A stretch of 64,000 bases of DNA from Flagellimonas olearia (GTDB lineage Bacteria; Bacteroidota; Bacteroidia; Flavobacteriales; Flavobacteriaceae), in NCBI RefSeq assembly GCF_009184425.1, contig NZ_WELG01000001.1, positions 124,001 through 188,000 on the forward strand, in the 5' to 3' direction. The translations under genes and the position numbers were made by a program. Shown in pieces: positions 36,240 through 46,564 of the stretch (its first letter is position 1; each line of letters begins with the position of its first letter). The notes beneath the pieces are model-generated. The model was not told the DNA's origin and did no database searches. It saw only the letters and a list, made by a program, of their open reading frames with translations.

Positions 36240-37439
36240 ATGTTAAGAGATTTCAGCAAACTAATGGAACTGGCCAAAAAACTGGCCAGGACAATCCTAC
36301 TGCGCGAAAGGATTGAAGAGGTGGATACCTCAAAGGAGCTGAATCAAGACGAGCGCGATTATATAATGCAAAAATTGGCAGAACCCAGCCATTGGCTTGA
36401 AAGAAGTCGCTTGAAAAAGGATGTGGATGAAACACATACCATGGAATGGGAAAGGTTAAAGGCAAGCACAATACAGGACTCCAAACTTAAGTATTTGAAT
36501 ACGGTACTCAAGATTGCGGCAGTTTTTATCGGAGTTGTTGGATGCACCTATTTTTTTCTCTTTCAAAATTTCACCAATGATGTGGGCCAACCATTGATCA
36601 AACAAGAAGCCATTACCCTGGAGCTTGAAAATGGTTCCGTTGAAAAACTGACAAAATCAGATCATAAACAGTTTAGGAACCGTCAAGGTAAAATAGTGGG
36701 GTTGCAAAAAGCCGGTCAACTGGATTATACGTCCGATAGTGAACAGCCCGCCGGTTTGGATAATACAGATAAACCACTGGAATATCATAAACTGACCGTT
36801 CCCTATGGTAAAACATTTCAACTTGTTCTATCCGATGGGACCAAGGTGCACCTGAATGCCGGGACCTCCTTGAAGTATCCCGTTCGGTTTGTCAAAGGCA
36901 AAACTAGGGAAGTTTTTATGGAAGGTGAGGCTTTTTTTGATGTCCATAAAAACAAGGAGCAACCCTTTATAGTCAATGCGGATGATTTGGGTGTTAAGGT
37001 CCTGGGGACTCGGTTTGTTGTTTCTTCCTATCCAGAGGATGCCTATGTGAATACGGTTTTACTGGAAGGCTCCGTTGGGCTATACAAAAGTTCTCAGGAA
37101 AAAAATGGGGAGGAGTATACGATGTTGGAGCCGGGGTTTATGGGGGCATGGAGCAAGGAGCGAGGGGATATTTCTGTCAAAGAAGTAGATACGGGTATCT
37201 ATACGGCATGGACAAAGGGGAGGATGGTGTTCAGTCATATGAAATTCAAGGACATCATCAAAAAATTGGCACGATGCTACAATGTGTCGATCACAAACAG
37301 CAATACCCAACTAGGGGAAGAAACCTTCACGGCAACATTTGATGTCAAAATAGAAACCATGGAGGATATATTGGAGTCTTTTAAAAGAAATTATGGCTTC
37401 GATTACCATATGGAAAACAATCAAATCAAAATTTACTAA
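36240..37439 (+). CDS. FecR-family anti-sigma factor
   Basis: 399 residues. The N-terminal cytoplasmic part (about 1-85) should bind the sigma factor. One membrane helix follows (about 87-108; LKIAAVFIGVVGCTYFFLF). The FecR domain begins around LTVPYGKTFQLVLSDGTKVH, continues with LNAGTSLKYPV and FMEGEAFFDVHKNKEQPF, and a C-terminal DUF4974-type domain holds FKDIIKKLARCYNV. The periplasmic part should contact the STN domain of the SusC encoded next and pass a substrate signal to the sigma factor. It is 152 nt before that SusC gene. Confidence 0.92.
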   Translation: MLRDFSKLMELAKKLARTILLRERIEEVDTSKELNQDERDYIMQKLAEPSHWLERSRLKKDVDETHTMEWERLKASTIQDSKLKYLNTVLKIAAVFIGVVGCTYFFLFQNFTNDVGQPLIKQEAITLELENGSVEKLTKSDHKQFRNRQGKIVGLQKAGQLDYTSDSEQPAGLDNTDKPLEYHKLTVPYGKTFQLVLSDGTKVHLNAGTSLKYPVRFVKGKTREVFMEGEAFFDVHKNKEQPFIVNADDLGVKVLGTRFVVSSYPEDAYVNTVLLEGSVGLYKSSQEKNGEEYTMLEPGFMGAWSKERGDISVKEVDTGIYTAWTKGRMVFSHMKFKDIIKKLARCYNVSITNSNTQLGEETFTATFDVKIETMEDILESFKRNYGFDYHMENNQIKIY

Positions 37440-37591
37440 CGCAAAAGAAACTACGTGCCTATGAAATGAATACTGGAATATAAATAACCATCACTCTGAA
37501 GAAAAAAATCGGAAAATGCGGACACATTCCCCGATTGGATAAAAGAGTGATTTAAACCAAATGTTAAATCATCTTAATACAGAACAAAGAT

Positions 37592-40500
37592 ATGAAAATC
37601 CTTTCGATGTTGAGGGGCATGCCCCCCTTATACTTGAAGTTAGACCTTAAAATGAAACTAGCAGTCTATCTTTTTATCATTTCCCTTTTTCAGGTTCAGG
37701 CAAATTCATATGCCCAGAACACCAAGATCACTTTGCATTTAGAGAATGTCAGTGTTGAAAAAGTATTGAGGGAAATAGAGTCGAACACACAGTTCAAGTT
37801 TTTGTACAACGTTAACGAAATTGAATATGCCAAGAAGGTCTCCATCAATGTAAAAAATAAACGGATCTCCAAAATCTTGGAAGAATTGTTCTTAAAAACC
37901 CCTATAACCTATGAGGTTTTCAAGAAACAAATCATACTCAAGCGTTCTTTGTCCAAAGGAGATGGGGCCACCCCCCAAAAAAATACAGATGCCAATGATT
38001 ACCAACAAATGGTTTCGGGGTCTGTTAAGGACATTGACGGGAATCCATTGCCCGGGGTCAATGTTTTGGTGGATGGAACAACTACCGGAACCCAGACCGA
38101 CTTTGATGGCGAGTATTCCATAGAAGCGGAAAAAGGAGATGTCCTTGTATTTTCCTACATGGGGATGATCACGCAGCGCGTTGAAGTTACTACTGATGTT
38201 ATTACAGTAAACATGGAAGAAAATACCAGTAAACTGGATGAAGTGGTTGTTGTGGGATATGGGGTACAGAAGAAAGAAAACCTGACGGGAGCCGTTGGGG
38301 AGACCTCTAGTGTAGTCCTTGAAAATAGGGCTGTCCAAAATGCTGGTCAAGCTTTACAGGGTACCGTGGCGAATCTCACCGTAACGACCAACCCGGGTTC
38401 CCCTGGAAGAATCGGCCAAGGTTCTGCCTTTCAAATTCGGGGACTTGGTGATATCAATGGTGGAGCGGCACCGTTGGTTCTCATAGATGGTGTGCAAGGC
38501 GACCTAAACCTGTTAAATCCGGTTGATATTGAAAGTATCTCGGTATTGAAAGATGCGGCTTCAGCTGCAATTTATGGGGCCCGTGCAACTTTTGGGGTCA
38601 TTTTGGTGACCACAAAAAAAGGTTCCAGAAAGAAAACCAAAGTGAGTATCAATAGCTCCGTGTCGAACAATGCCCAGACTATTTTTCCTAAAACAGTGAA
38701 TTCCTTGCTTCATGCAGAAACCATGAACGTAGCTGCTGCCAACTCAGGAATGAACCCCATTTTCGGTCCAGATCAGATGGATAGGATTCGACAATATCTT
38801 TCCGATCCAGGAAGTATTCCAACCACGGTTCCAGAGCCTGGAGACCCTTCACGTTGGAGTTATGCGCTGGGAAATGCGAATGTGGATTATTTTGATGCGT
38901 ACTACAGCGATTCCATGGTTAGCCAAAAGCACGATTTTGCGGTAAGTGGAGGAGGGGACAATACGGATTATCGTATCTCCCTTGGCTATTTGGACCAAGA
39001 TGGAATTTTTGAGATGGGCCAAGATAACTACAAGCGGTACAATCTTTTGGCCAATATCAATACGGATTTGAACGAGAAGCTCAAGTTTAAGTTCCAGACC
39101 TTATATAACAGAGGCTTTACCAATGAACCTTATGATTATTCGGCGCAAACAGGGGATTTGTTCCATATTGCTTACACTAGGCCGCCGCATTGGCCGTTGT
39201 ACGACCCTAACGGATACCCTTTATGGACTTCTGAAATCCAATACTTTGAAGGCTCAAGGCGTAAGACCAGGGAAGATGAATTAAAATTGATGGGAACTGT
39301 GGAATTCGAACCCGTTAAAGGTTGGAAAACCACGGCGAGGTACTCGTATTCCAAGTTAATGACGGAAGTCAACGCCCATCAGGCAATTTTGCAAGCACAC
39401 GATACGGATGGCAACCCTTATGATATTCAATCCGTAAATTCTGTCAGTAAAACGAATGCATCCAGGGATTATGAAAGTTTAGAGTTGTTTTCTTCCTACG
39501 ATAAAACAATTGGCGGGCATTATTTTAACATTCTGCTAGGAGGCCAGCGAGAAGATTACACCCGTAACGCCATATCGGGTTATGTTCCCAATTTGGTTAC
39601 CGATGCCATACCGTCTTTGAATACGGGAACGGGTATTAGACAAACCTCCGATTCCATAGATGAGTGGGTCAATATTGGTTTTTTTGGTCGGGTAAACTAC
39701 AATTATAAAGGAAGGTATTTGTTTGAGGCAAATGCCAGATATGATGGAACCTCAAAATTTCCAGTGGGAAATCAATGGGGCTTTTTCCCATCGGTATCCG
39801 CAGGTTGGAATATAGCCAAGGAGAACTTTTTCAAGGTTGAGGAAATCAACACCCTTAAACTAAGAGCCTCTTATGGGGAGCTCGGGAATCAGCAGATTTC
39901 AAATTACCTTTTTTATGCCCAAGTACCCATTCGTACCAACTTGGGTTATATTATAGATGGGGAGCGCCCGAACTATATCTCAGCGCCGGGATTGGTAAGC
40001 AATAATTTGACCTGGGCAACCGCCAACACACTGGATTTTGGTTTGGATGTAACCATGTTGAAGAATCGTTTGAGCCTAAGCTTCGACTGGTTCGAAAGAA
40101 AGACTTTGGATATGGTCGGTCCCGCTGAGGCTCTACCTTCTATTTTGGGAGTAGGGGTCCCGGTAACCAACAATGCCGATATGGAGACCAAAGGGTTTGA
40201 GTTGACCTTGGGTTGGAGTGATGTGATCAACGAGGACTTTAATTATTCGTTTCAATTCAATTTGTCGGATAACTTTTCCAAGGTTACCAGATACAATAGC
40301 TCAACCAATAATATTTGGGGCTATTACCCAGGTAAGGAAATTGGCGAAATATGGGGATATACCACTGCAGGAATTATCCAAAACGATGAACAATTGAACA
40401 ATATGGCCGACCAGACCACATACATCTATGGTGGAAACTGGAATCTTGGAGATATTGAATATACCGATTTGAACGGGGATGGTGTGATTTCGCAAGGAGA

Positions 40501-41041
40501 GAATACAATTGAAGATCCGGGGGATTTAAGAAGAATAGGAAATACCACACCACGGTACGCCTTTGGATTTACCTCTCGATTTGAATGGAAAGGATTCGAT
40601 TTCAATATGTTTTGGCAAGGTATTGCCAAAAGAGAGGTTTGGCTAGGCGATATTCCATTTTTTGGACTTACAGGCTCGTGGACACAGCAAGTGTTCGAAA
40701 CCACAATGGATTATTGGACCCCTGAAAACACGGATGCCTATTTTGCAAGACCATATGCAACCGGCGAAATCAGTAAAAATCAACAACGACAAACAAGGTT
40801 TTTACAAGATGCTTCGTATGTACGGTTGAAGAATCTTCAATTAGGCTACTCCCTACCCAATACTATTCTGGACCCTGTAGGACTTAATAGACTTAGGGTA
40901 TACGTAAGTGGGGAAAACTTACTGACCTTTTCTCCCATTGATGAGAATTTTGACCCGGAAAGACTTCATGGAAATTATGGTCCGGGTAAATCATACCCCT
41001 TGTTTAGAACAATTACCATGGGTGTAAATATTGAATTTTAA
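37592..41041 (+). CDS. STN-domain SusC-type TonB-dependent transporter of the second glycan locus
   Basis: 1149 residues. The signal peptide ends near ANSYAQ (~residue 42). A secretin/TonB N-terminal signalling domain follows (about 45-115; ITLHLENVSVEKVLREIE, FKFLYNVNEI). Then come a carboxypeptidase-like domain (about 140-215), DEVVVVGYG, a plug (SISVLKDAASAAIYGARATF), and a barrel ending ITMGVNIEF. The STN domain pairs it with the upstream FecR. It should import an oligosaccharide, with the SusD 14 nt downstream. Substrate cannot be read from the sequence. Confidence 0.93.
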   Translation: MKILSMLRGMPPLYLKLDLKMKLAVYLFIISLFQVQANSYAQNTKITLHLENVSVEKVLREIESNTQFKFLYNVNEIEYAKKVSINVKNKRISKILEELFLKTPITYEVFKKQIILKRSLSKGDGATPQKNTDANDYQQMVSGSVKDIDGNPLPGVNVLVDGTTTGTQTDFDGEYSIEAEKGDVLVFSYMGMITQRVEVTTDVITVNMEENTSKLDEVVVVGYGVQKKENLTGAVGETSSVVLENRAVQNAGQALQGTVANLTVTTNPGSPGRIGQGSAFQIRGLGDINGGAAPLVLIDGVQGDLNLLNPVDIESISVLKDAASAAIYGARATFGVILVTTKKGSRKKTKVSINSSVSNNAQTIFPKTVNSLLHAETMNVAAANSGMNPIFGPDQMDRIRQYLSDPGSIPTTVPEPGDPSRWSYALGNANVDYFDAYYSDSMVSQKHDFAVSGGGDNTDYRISLGYLDQDGIFEMGQDNYKRYNLLANINTDLNEKLKFKFQTLYNRGFTNEPYDYSAQTGDLFHIAYTRPPHWPLYDPNGYPLWTSEIQYFEGSRRKTREDELKLMGTVEFEPVKGWKTTARYSYSKLMTEVNAHQAILQAHDTDGNPYDIQSVNSVSKTNASRDYESLELFSSYDKTIGGHYFNILLGGQREDYTRNAISGYVPNLVTDAIPSLNTGTGIRQTSDSIDEWVNIGFFGRVNYNYKGRYLFEANARYDGTSKFPVGNQWGFFPSVSAGWNIAKENFFKVEEINTLKLRASYGELGNQQISNYLFYAQVPIRTNLGYIIDGERPNYISAPGLVSNNLTWATANTLDFGLDVTMLKNRLSLSFDWFERKTLDMVGPAEALPSILGVGVPVTNNADMETKGFELTLGWSDVINEDFNYSFQFNLSDNFSKVTRYNSSTNNIWGYYPGKEIGEIWGYTTAGIIQNDEQLNNMADQTTYIYGGNWNLGDIEYTDLNGDGVISQGENTIEDPGDLRRIGNTTPRYAFGFTSRFEWKGFDFNMFWQGIAKREVWLGDIPFFGLTGSWTQQVFETTMDYWTPENTDAYFARPYATGEISKNQQRQTRFLQDASYVRLKNLQLGYSLPNTILDPVGLNRLRVYVSGENLLTFSPIDENFDPERLHGNYGPGKSYPLFRTITMGVNIEF

Positions 41042-41055
41042 AATTGGACAAGATC

Positions 41056-42816
41056 ATGAAAAAACATACACTAGTCACAATGATGGCCGTACTACTTGTT
41101 GCGATGCTATCATGCGAAGATGAATTGACCACGATCCCAAAGGACACTATTACCGATCAAGGTATTACATTCTCGGCCAATGAGATGGAAATGTATGCCA
41201 ATCAGTTTTACACCTCGTTGCCAGGAACCATGGCTGCGTGGGCATGGGAATCCGATGCCGCTTCGGATAATGACGTTCCAGCATCATTTACGTCATATCC
41301 ATTGGCATTTGGCACCCAGACCATTCCGGCTTCTGGCGGAGGTTGGGGATGGGGCAATATCCGAAATGTCAATTTTTTCTTGGATAATATCTCCGTATCC
41401 GAAGCGCCACAATCTGCACAAGACAAGTACCTTGGGGAAATTCTCTTTTTTAAAGCCTTCTTTTATTTTGATTTGATGAAAAGGTTTGGGGATTTACCTT
41501 GGTTGTCCACTACCTTGGATGTGGATTCCCCTGAACTTTTTGAAGGGCGTTTGTCCCGATCGGTGGTTGCAGATTCCATACTTTCCGTGTTGGATCGTTC
41601 CATTGATAAGCTCCCATCAAAATCACAGACCCAGGAAGGACGTATCCATAGGGATGTTGCACTTCTCTTTAAGGCAAGGGTTGCACTTTATGAAGGTACT
41701 TGGGAGAAATATCATGCAGGAACCCCTTTTGAAGGCGATGGTAGGGATGTTAATAGGTTTTTTACCCAAGCTAGGGATGCTGCCGAAGAAGTCATGGAGG
41801 GCGGATATACGCTTTACAATGATTTTTCGCACCCGGAGATCCCAGATGGCTTTAGTTATTGGAGGTTGTTCTCAACACCGAGTTCAGAGATTTCAAGCAT
41901 ATCTGAAGTGCTATTGGCAAGGGAGTACAGTGCCGATTTGGATCTGATATATTGGGGGCAACAGATCAGAACGTCCGGAGGACCAAATGGACATGGAATT
42001 TCAAAATCCTTGGTGGATGCTTATCTATGTGATGATGGATTGCCCATTGGCATAAGTCCACAATATATGGGTGATGAAACATTGGAAGAGGTTACCACCA
42101 ATAGAGATCCGCGGATGAAAATGACCATCTCCACTCCGGGAATGCCAATCAAGATATCCAATGGTATCGTGGATGCATACCAACTACCTTTTTTAACGTT
42201 GAATCCATGGCCCAATACTACCGGGTATCAAATTTACAAGTGGCTCAGTCCATTTATAGCAACAGAAGATGCTTCAGGTAACAATACGTCCAATGCGGTT
42301 CCTTTGTTTAGATATGCAGAGGCATTGCTCATAGCTGCCGAGGCACATGAAGAGTTGGGAACCTGTACTCAGGAAGTGTTGGATAGGACCATCAACTTAC
42401 TGAGGGACAGGGCAGGAGTCCCCCACCTTGATGAGACTGTTGGGTTTTCCGATCCCAATTGGAATTTTCCCGGGCTAACACCTTTAATGAATGAAATCAG
42501 AAGGGAAAGAAGAGTGGAGTTGGCTTTTGAAGGATTCAGGAGGGATGACCTGTATCGCTGGGCGGCCACCGATTTGATTCGCGCCCCCCGACTTGGGTCT
42601 AAATTGGAACAATGGAGAGATCGACCTTTTGAGCCTGCCTACGACGTAGACGAAGTATCCACGCGGATAGAAAATGTTGATGGCTATATTTCTCCTCTGC
42701 TACAAACTTTTGGCGAAGGGGAGGTAGGCTTTGATCCTTCAAAAAATTACTTGGCGCCATTGCCTGTAGATCAGCTTACCTTAAACCCAAACCTGGGACA
42801 AAACCCGGGATACTAA
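41056..42816 (+). CDS. SusD/RagB-type lipoprotein of the second glycan locus
   Basis: 586 residues with lipobox AVLLVAMLSC (Cys20). SusD features include LGEILFFKAFFYFDLMKRFG, AVPLFRYAEALLIAAEAHEE, NEIRRERRVELAFEGFRRDD and a C-terminal NPNLGQNPGY. An upstream in-frame TTG at 41044 would only add four residues before the clear signal peptide, so the ATG at 41056 is chosen. It forms the transport complex with the preceding SusC. A hairpin lies downstream before the next gene. Confidence 0.93.
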   Translation: MKKHTLVTMMAVLLVAMLSCEDELTTIPKDTITDQGITFSANEMEMYANQFYTSLPGTMAAWAWESDAASDNDVPASFTSYPLAFGTQTIPASGGGWGWGNIRNVNFFLDNISVSEAPQSAQDKYLGEILFFKAFFYFDLMKRFGDLPWLSTTLDVDSPELFEGRLSRSVVADSILSVLDRSIDKLPSKSQTQEGRIHRDVALLFKARVALYEGTWEKYHAGTPFEGDGRDVNRFFTQARDAAEEVMEGGYTLYNDFSHPEIPDGFSYWRLFSTPSSEISSISEVLLAREYSADLDLIYWGQQIRTSGGPNGHGISKSLVDAYLCDDGLPIGISPQYMGDETLEEVTTNRDPRMKMTISTPGMPIKISNGIVDAYQLPFLTLNPWPNTTGYQIYKWLSPFIATEDASGNNTSNAVPLFRYAEALLIAAEAHEELGTCTQEVLDRTINLLRDRAGVPHLDETVGFSDPNWNFPGLTPLMNEIRRERRVELAFEGFRRDDLYRWAATDLIRAPRLGSKLEQWRDRPFEPAYDVDEVSTRIENVDGYISPLLQTFGEGEVGFDPSKNYLAPLPVDQLTLNPNLGQNPGY

Positions 42817-42846
42817 TCATTGCATTTATAAGAAGTGGTTTAGTTG

Positions 42847-42873
42847 CGGTCTTCCAATTTTTACGGAAGGCCG
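42847..42873 (+). terminator. Hairpin between susD and the downstream enzyme genes
   Basis: CGGTCTTCC (42847-42855) pairs with GGAAGGCCG (42865-42873), nine pairs with one G-U, loop of nine. No T tract follows, so it is more likely an attenuator or a 3'-end stabiliser that sets SusCD mRNA above the downstream genes than a full terminator. Confidence 0.5.
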
Positions 42874-42982
42874 TACACTAAATCATGAATCATATTCTGG
42901 TTATATTCGTCTAATGCGTTTCGCAGCAATCCACCATTTACCCCTTACAACATCCAGTATCCTTAAAAAGCAACCTCTTCAA

Positions 42983-45157
42983 ATGAAATCAGTTCTAAAA
43001 ATATTAATGTTCCTTGGGCCTATGGCAATCATCTATTTACTATTGGTATGGAATACAGCTCCTCAGAAAATACACGTGTACTGTGAAGAGGGCAATGATC
43101 TGTACAAGGTCATCCAAAGGTTGGAATATATGGATGTAGTGCGTTATGATAGCTTGGATGATTTATTGGATGGTATAGGTAAGGGAGAATCGGCACTTAT
43201 TTTGGCAGACAATTACCCAAATGAACGTCTGAACGTACCAGACAATTTTTTTGATCTTTTAAAAGAGAAGAAAAACAGGTTTTATATAGAGTTCACAGAT
43301 AAACTTCCCGGGGTGAAGACCCAGCCCAAAAATAAAACACCAAAGTATGAACGAGCCGTGGTAAACTCCTCTTTTTTTGGAAACCAGCCAGACAGTTTGG
43401 ACATTTTGGCCATCAATGGACTTACCTATGTTCCAACCCAAGTTTCCAATGCCCATATTGTGGCTGCAAGGGTTGCAGGCCTGGATAGCGCCATTTATGG
43501 CGTTCCGAAAGAAAACAACCCTTTATTGTTCCAATTGAACAATTATGATGGATTGGTATCCACCACTGGGTTAAGTAACTTTATCAAAGGAAGGTACGCC
43601 CCGCAAGTTGAATGGCAGGGGATATGGAAATGGATTTTTCAATTTTTATTGGACGATGGTACTGTAATTGAAAAGTTGGACTGGAATCCCAAGATACAGA
43701 CCACTTATGCCCGCAACGAGCAATTACCTTCCGATTATCAGAAAAAAAGCGTTGAGAAGGGCGTTGAATGGTTTAGAAATGCCAAAATGCTTGTGCCTGA
43801 AAAATATAATGGTATTCTACAAAACACTCACAATGAGGAAATAAAGACTGAATTCATTAACTGGAGTGATACCATTTCAAATGGGGATGGCAGTAATGGG
43901 GTGTTTGAATGTGTTTTTTCCAGAATTGATGAAAAAGGAAATCAACCCATCGGGGTGGTACTCCGGGGCGATTGCACAGGTGAGGTGGCTGGTGCTTTTG
44001 CGGCATCGGGAAAGTTACTTGGCAGGGAAGAGAACTACGAAATAGCCAATAACCTTTTGGAGTTTTACTTGAAAGAGTCATCTGCACTGAAAGGGGAGTA
44101 TGGCAATCCAGCCCATGGAGCCTATGGACTTGTACCTTGGGGTATTTCCAGTTATGCGTGGTACAAGGCAAATTATGGGGATGACAATGCCCGTCTCTTT
44201 CTTGGCGCTATTATCACTGCGGCAATTACCGGAAATACGGAACAGGATGATATATTGATGCGTATGTTGCTCGCATTGCACCGGACCACGGGAAAAAATG
44301 GTTTTAGGGGCGATAGGATAGATTTGCCACAGTTACAGGAAAACGGCTGGCAACATTATTATGAGGGTAAGGTTATGAACCTTTCTCCACACATGGAAGC
44401 ATATCTATGGGCCTGTTTCCTTTGGGCCTATGACAAAACTGGGGATCCTATTTTTCTGGAGCGCACTAAACAGGCAATAAAAACTACCATGGAAGGCTAT
44501 CCCAATAAATGGAAATGGATGAACGGACTGGCACAGGAAAAAGCCAGGATCCTCCTGCCTCTTGCGTGGTTGGTTCGTGTGGAAAACACAGATGAAAATA
44601 GAAAAATGCTCTATACCGCCTTGGATGGATTATTGGAGCTTCAGGACGATAGCGGTGCCATAAGGGAAGAATTGGGAAGCATTGAAAAAGGTGTTTTTCC
44701 ACCTTCAAAGAGTAATGCTGATTATGGATTGCACGAGGCTTCTTTGATTGCAAAGAACGGCGACCCTGTAAGTGACCTACTGTACACCACCAATTTTGCC
44801 TTGGTAGGTTTGCATGAAGCCTGGTACACCCTCAAGGATCCCCGTATCAAGAAATCAGTGGATCAACTATCCGAGTTTCTCTGTCGCATACAGGTCAAAT
44901 CACCGGAACATCCAGAGCTTCATGGAGGGTGGATGAGGGCCTTCGACTTTGAAAGGTTCGAACATTGGGGGTCCAATGCTGATGCTGGTTGGGGAGCATG
45001 GGCCATAGAAAGTGGCTGGACGCAAGGATGGATCACAACCATATTGTCACTGCGAGAACTTGATACTTCCATTTGGGACCTGACCAAGAATTCCGAAATA
45101 AACAATCATTATGATGCATTGAAGAAAGAAATGCTTCCAACTGGAAAAAAACAATAA
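42983..45157 (+). CDS. Unrecognised exported or anchored protein with probable (alpha/alpha)6 toroid
   Basis: 725 residues from the ATG at 42983; an earlier ATG at 42914 would add 23 polar residues before the hydrophobic anchor (ILMFLGPMAIIYLLLVW). Residues about 30-260 look like an alternating alpha/beta domain of uncertain type. Residues about 265-700 are helical with repeated aromatic-rich hairpins: YGLVPWGISSYAWYKANYG, MEAYLWACFLWAYDKTGD, RILLPLAWLVRVENT, GVFPPSKSNADYGLHEASL, and WGSNADAGWGAWAIESGWTQ. This pattern is that of six-hairpin glycosidases or polysaccharide lyases, but I cannot place it in a family. Conserved Glu/Asp/His residues are present, so catalysis is plausible. It sits where a glycan-active enzyme is expected, between SusD and the oxidoreductase. 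Confidence 0.7.
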   Translation: MKSVLKILMFLGPMAIIYLLLVWNTAPQKIHVYCEEGNDLYKVIQRLEYMDVVRYDSLDDLLDGIGKGESALILADNYPNERLNVPDNFFDLLKEKKNRFYIEFTDKLPGVKTQPKNKTPKYERAVVNSSFFGNQPDSLDILAINGLTYVPTQVSNAHIVAARVAGLDSAIYGVPKENNPLLFQLNNYDGLVSTTGLSNFIKGRYAPQVEWQGIWKWIFQFLLDDGTVIEKLDWNPKIQTTYARNEQLPSDYQKKSVEKGVEWFRNAKMLVPEKYNGILQNTHNEEIKTEFINWSDTISNGDGSNGVFECVFSRIDEKGNQPIGVVLRGDCTGEVAGAFAASGKLLGREENYEIANNLLEFYLKESSALKGEYGNPAHGAYGLVPWGISSYAWYKANYGDDNARLFLGAIITAAITGNTEQDDILMRMLLALHRTTGKNGFRGDRIDLPQLQENGWQHYYEGKVMNLSPHMEAYLWACFLWAYDKTGDPIFLERTKQAIKTTMEGYPNKWKWMNGLAQEKARILLPLAWLVRVENTDENRKMLYTALDGLLELQDDSGAIREELGSIEKGVFPPSKSNADYGLHEASLIAKNGDPVSDLLYTTNFALVGLHEAWYTLKDPRIKKSVDQLSEFLCRIQVKSPEHPELHGGWMRAFDFERFEHWGSNADAGWGAWAIESGWTQGWITTILSLRELDTSIWDLTKNSEINNHYDALKKEMLPTGKKQ

Positions 45158-45182
45158 GATATAGCAATCAGATAAAATAAGA

Positions 45183-46457
45183 ATGAACTTGAAAGAAGAA
45201 ATGAAAAGCAGAAGGGGGTTTGTCAAAAAATCCTTGATAGCGGCTACAGGCATCAGTATTATACCAAGACATGTTTTGGGAGGTCCAAATTTTATTCCTC
45301 CCAGCGATCAACTTACCAAAGCGGTGATCGGTGTAGGCGGTATGGGCCAAGGCCATTTAACTTATGAGGGAACCAAATTGTTGGCCATTTGTGATGCCGA
45401 TGCAAAACACTTGGCAGATACCCTCAAGAAAGTCAGCGGTGATGTTAAGGGATACCGCGATTTTAGGGAAGTACTGGACAGACCGGACATTGATATCATC
45501 CATATTGCCACCCCTCCCCACTGGCATGGGCTCATGTCCATTATGGCGGCAGAGGCCGGTAAGGATGTCTGGTGTGAAAAACCGATGACCAGGACCATTG
45601 GAGAGGGCAAGCGTGTTGTTGAAGCCATGAAGGTGCATGGGAAAATGTTTAGGCTGAATACTTGGTTTCGCTTCAAGAGTAACTTCTATGGTATGGGCAC
45701 TCCAGTTAAGAAGCTTAAAAAAGTAGTCGACAGTGGTGTGTTGGGATGGCCGTTAAAAGTAACCATAAGTGGCATTACCGGGTTTAATTGGAAGTTCTAC
45801 TGGGTAGGAAAGGAGAATTTGACTCCTCAGCCCGTACCCGGGCATTTGGATTATAATATGTGGTTGGGACCAGCTCCCGAAAAACCTTATAATCCGCATA
45901 GGGTCCATTCCACTTTTAGAGGATATTGGGATTACGATGGGGGCGGATTGGGTGATATGGGGCAACATTATATCGATCCCGTTCAATACTTTTTGGGCAA
46001 GGACCATACCAGTCCAGTTAAGGTTGAGGTGGATGCCCCGCAGCAGCATTATGATGCCATTGGGACTTGGAGAAGAATAACCTATACCTATGCTGATGGC
46101 TGTCAAATTATATTGGATGGCGAAAACCGTGATAAGAACGCTGCCTATATTGAGGGGCCTGATGGCAAAATATTCAATGGATTCAAATCCACTGTTCCCA
46201 ACATCGAAGGCTTGATCAATACCCTTCCCGATCCAGAGGAGCAAATAACTACATTTTCGGAGTCCGTTAAAACCCGTCAAAAGTTTGCATTGAATGAAGA
46301 GAATGGACACCGATCGGCAACTATTGTCAATATGGGGGTAGTGGCATTGCGACTGGGCAGGGACTTGGATTTTGATCCCGTTAAGCAAGAGTTTGTGAAT
46401 GATCCGGAAGCCAATAGATTACTGGACCAACCCATGCGTACTTCATGGGCCACTTGA
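45183..46457 (+). CDS. Exported Gfo/Idh/MocA-family oxidoreductase
   Basis: 424 residues. The N-terminus has a twin-arginine type signal (SRRGFVKKSLIAATGIS), so it is probably folded with its cofactor and exported. The Rossmann motif is VIGVGGMGQGHL (about residue 50). The catalytic Lys lies in WCEKPMTRT. The conserved block GGGLGDMGQHYIDPVQYFLG carries the Asp/His pair typical of the family. Members with this build oxidise sugar hydroxyls, for example at C3 of a glycoside, using tightly bound NAD. It lies 25 nt after the unrecognised gene and before the DUF1080 protein, which fits an oxidation step preceding cleavage of a 3-keto-sugar. Confidence 0.9.
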   Translation: MNLKEEMKSRRGFVKKSLIAATGISIIPRHVLGGPNFIPPSDQLTKAVIGVGGMGQGHLTYEGTKLLAICDADAKHLADTLKKVSGDVKGYRDFREVLDRPDIDIIHIATPPHWHGLMSIMAAEAGKDVWCEKPMTRTIGEGKRVVEAMKVHGKMFRLNTWFRFKSNFYGMGTPVKKLKKVVDSGVLGWPLKVTISGITGFNWKFYWVGKENLTPQPVPGHLDYNMWLGPAPEKPYNPHRVHSTFRGYWDYDGGGLGDMGQHYIDPVQYFLGKDHTSPVKVEVDAPQQHYDAIGTWRRITYTYADGCQIILDGENRDKNAAYIEGPDGKIFNGFKSTVPNIEGLINTLPDPEEQITTFSESVKTRQKFALNEENGHRSATIVNMGVVALRLGRDLDFDPVKQEFVNDPEANRLLDQPMRTSWAT

Positions 46458-46564
46458 TCATTCACCATAATACCCAAATTGAAGAATAAAAGTATGTACC
46501 TATGGGATCTGCGGGAAACCAATCAAAACAGGACGTGTTCCATCGATCAAAAAATCACAAAAAA

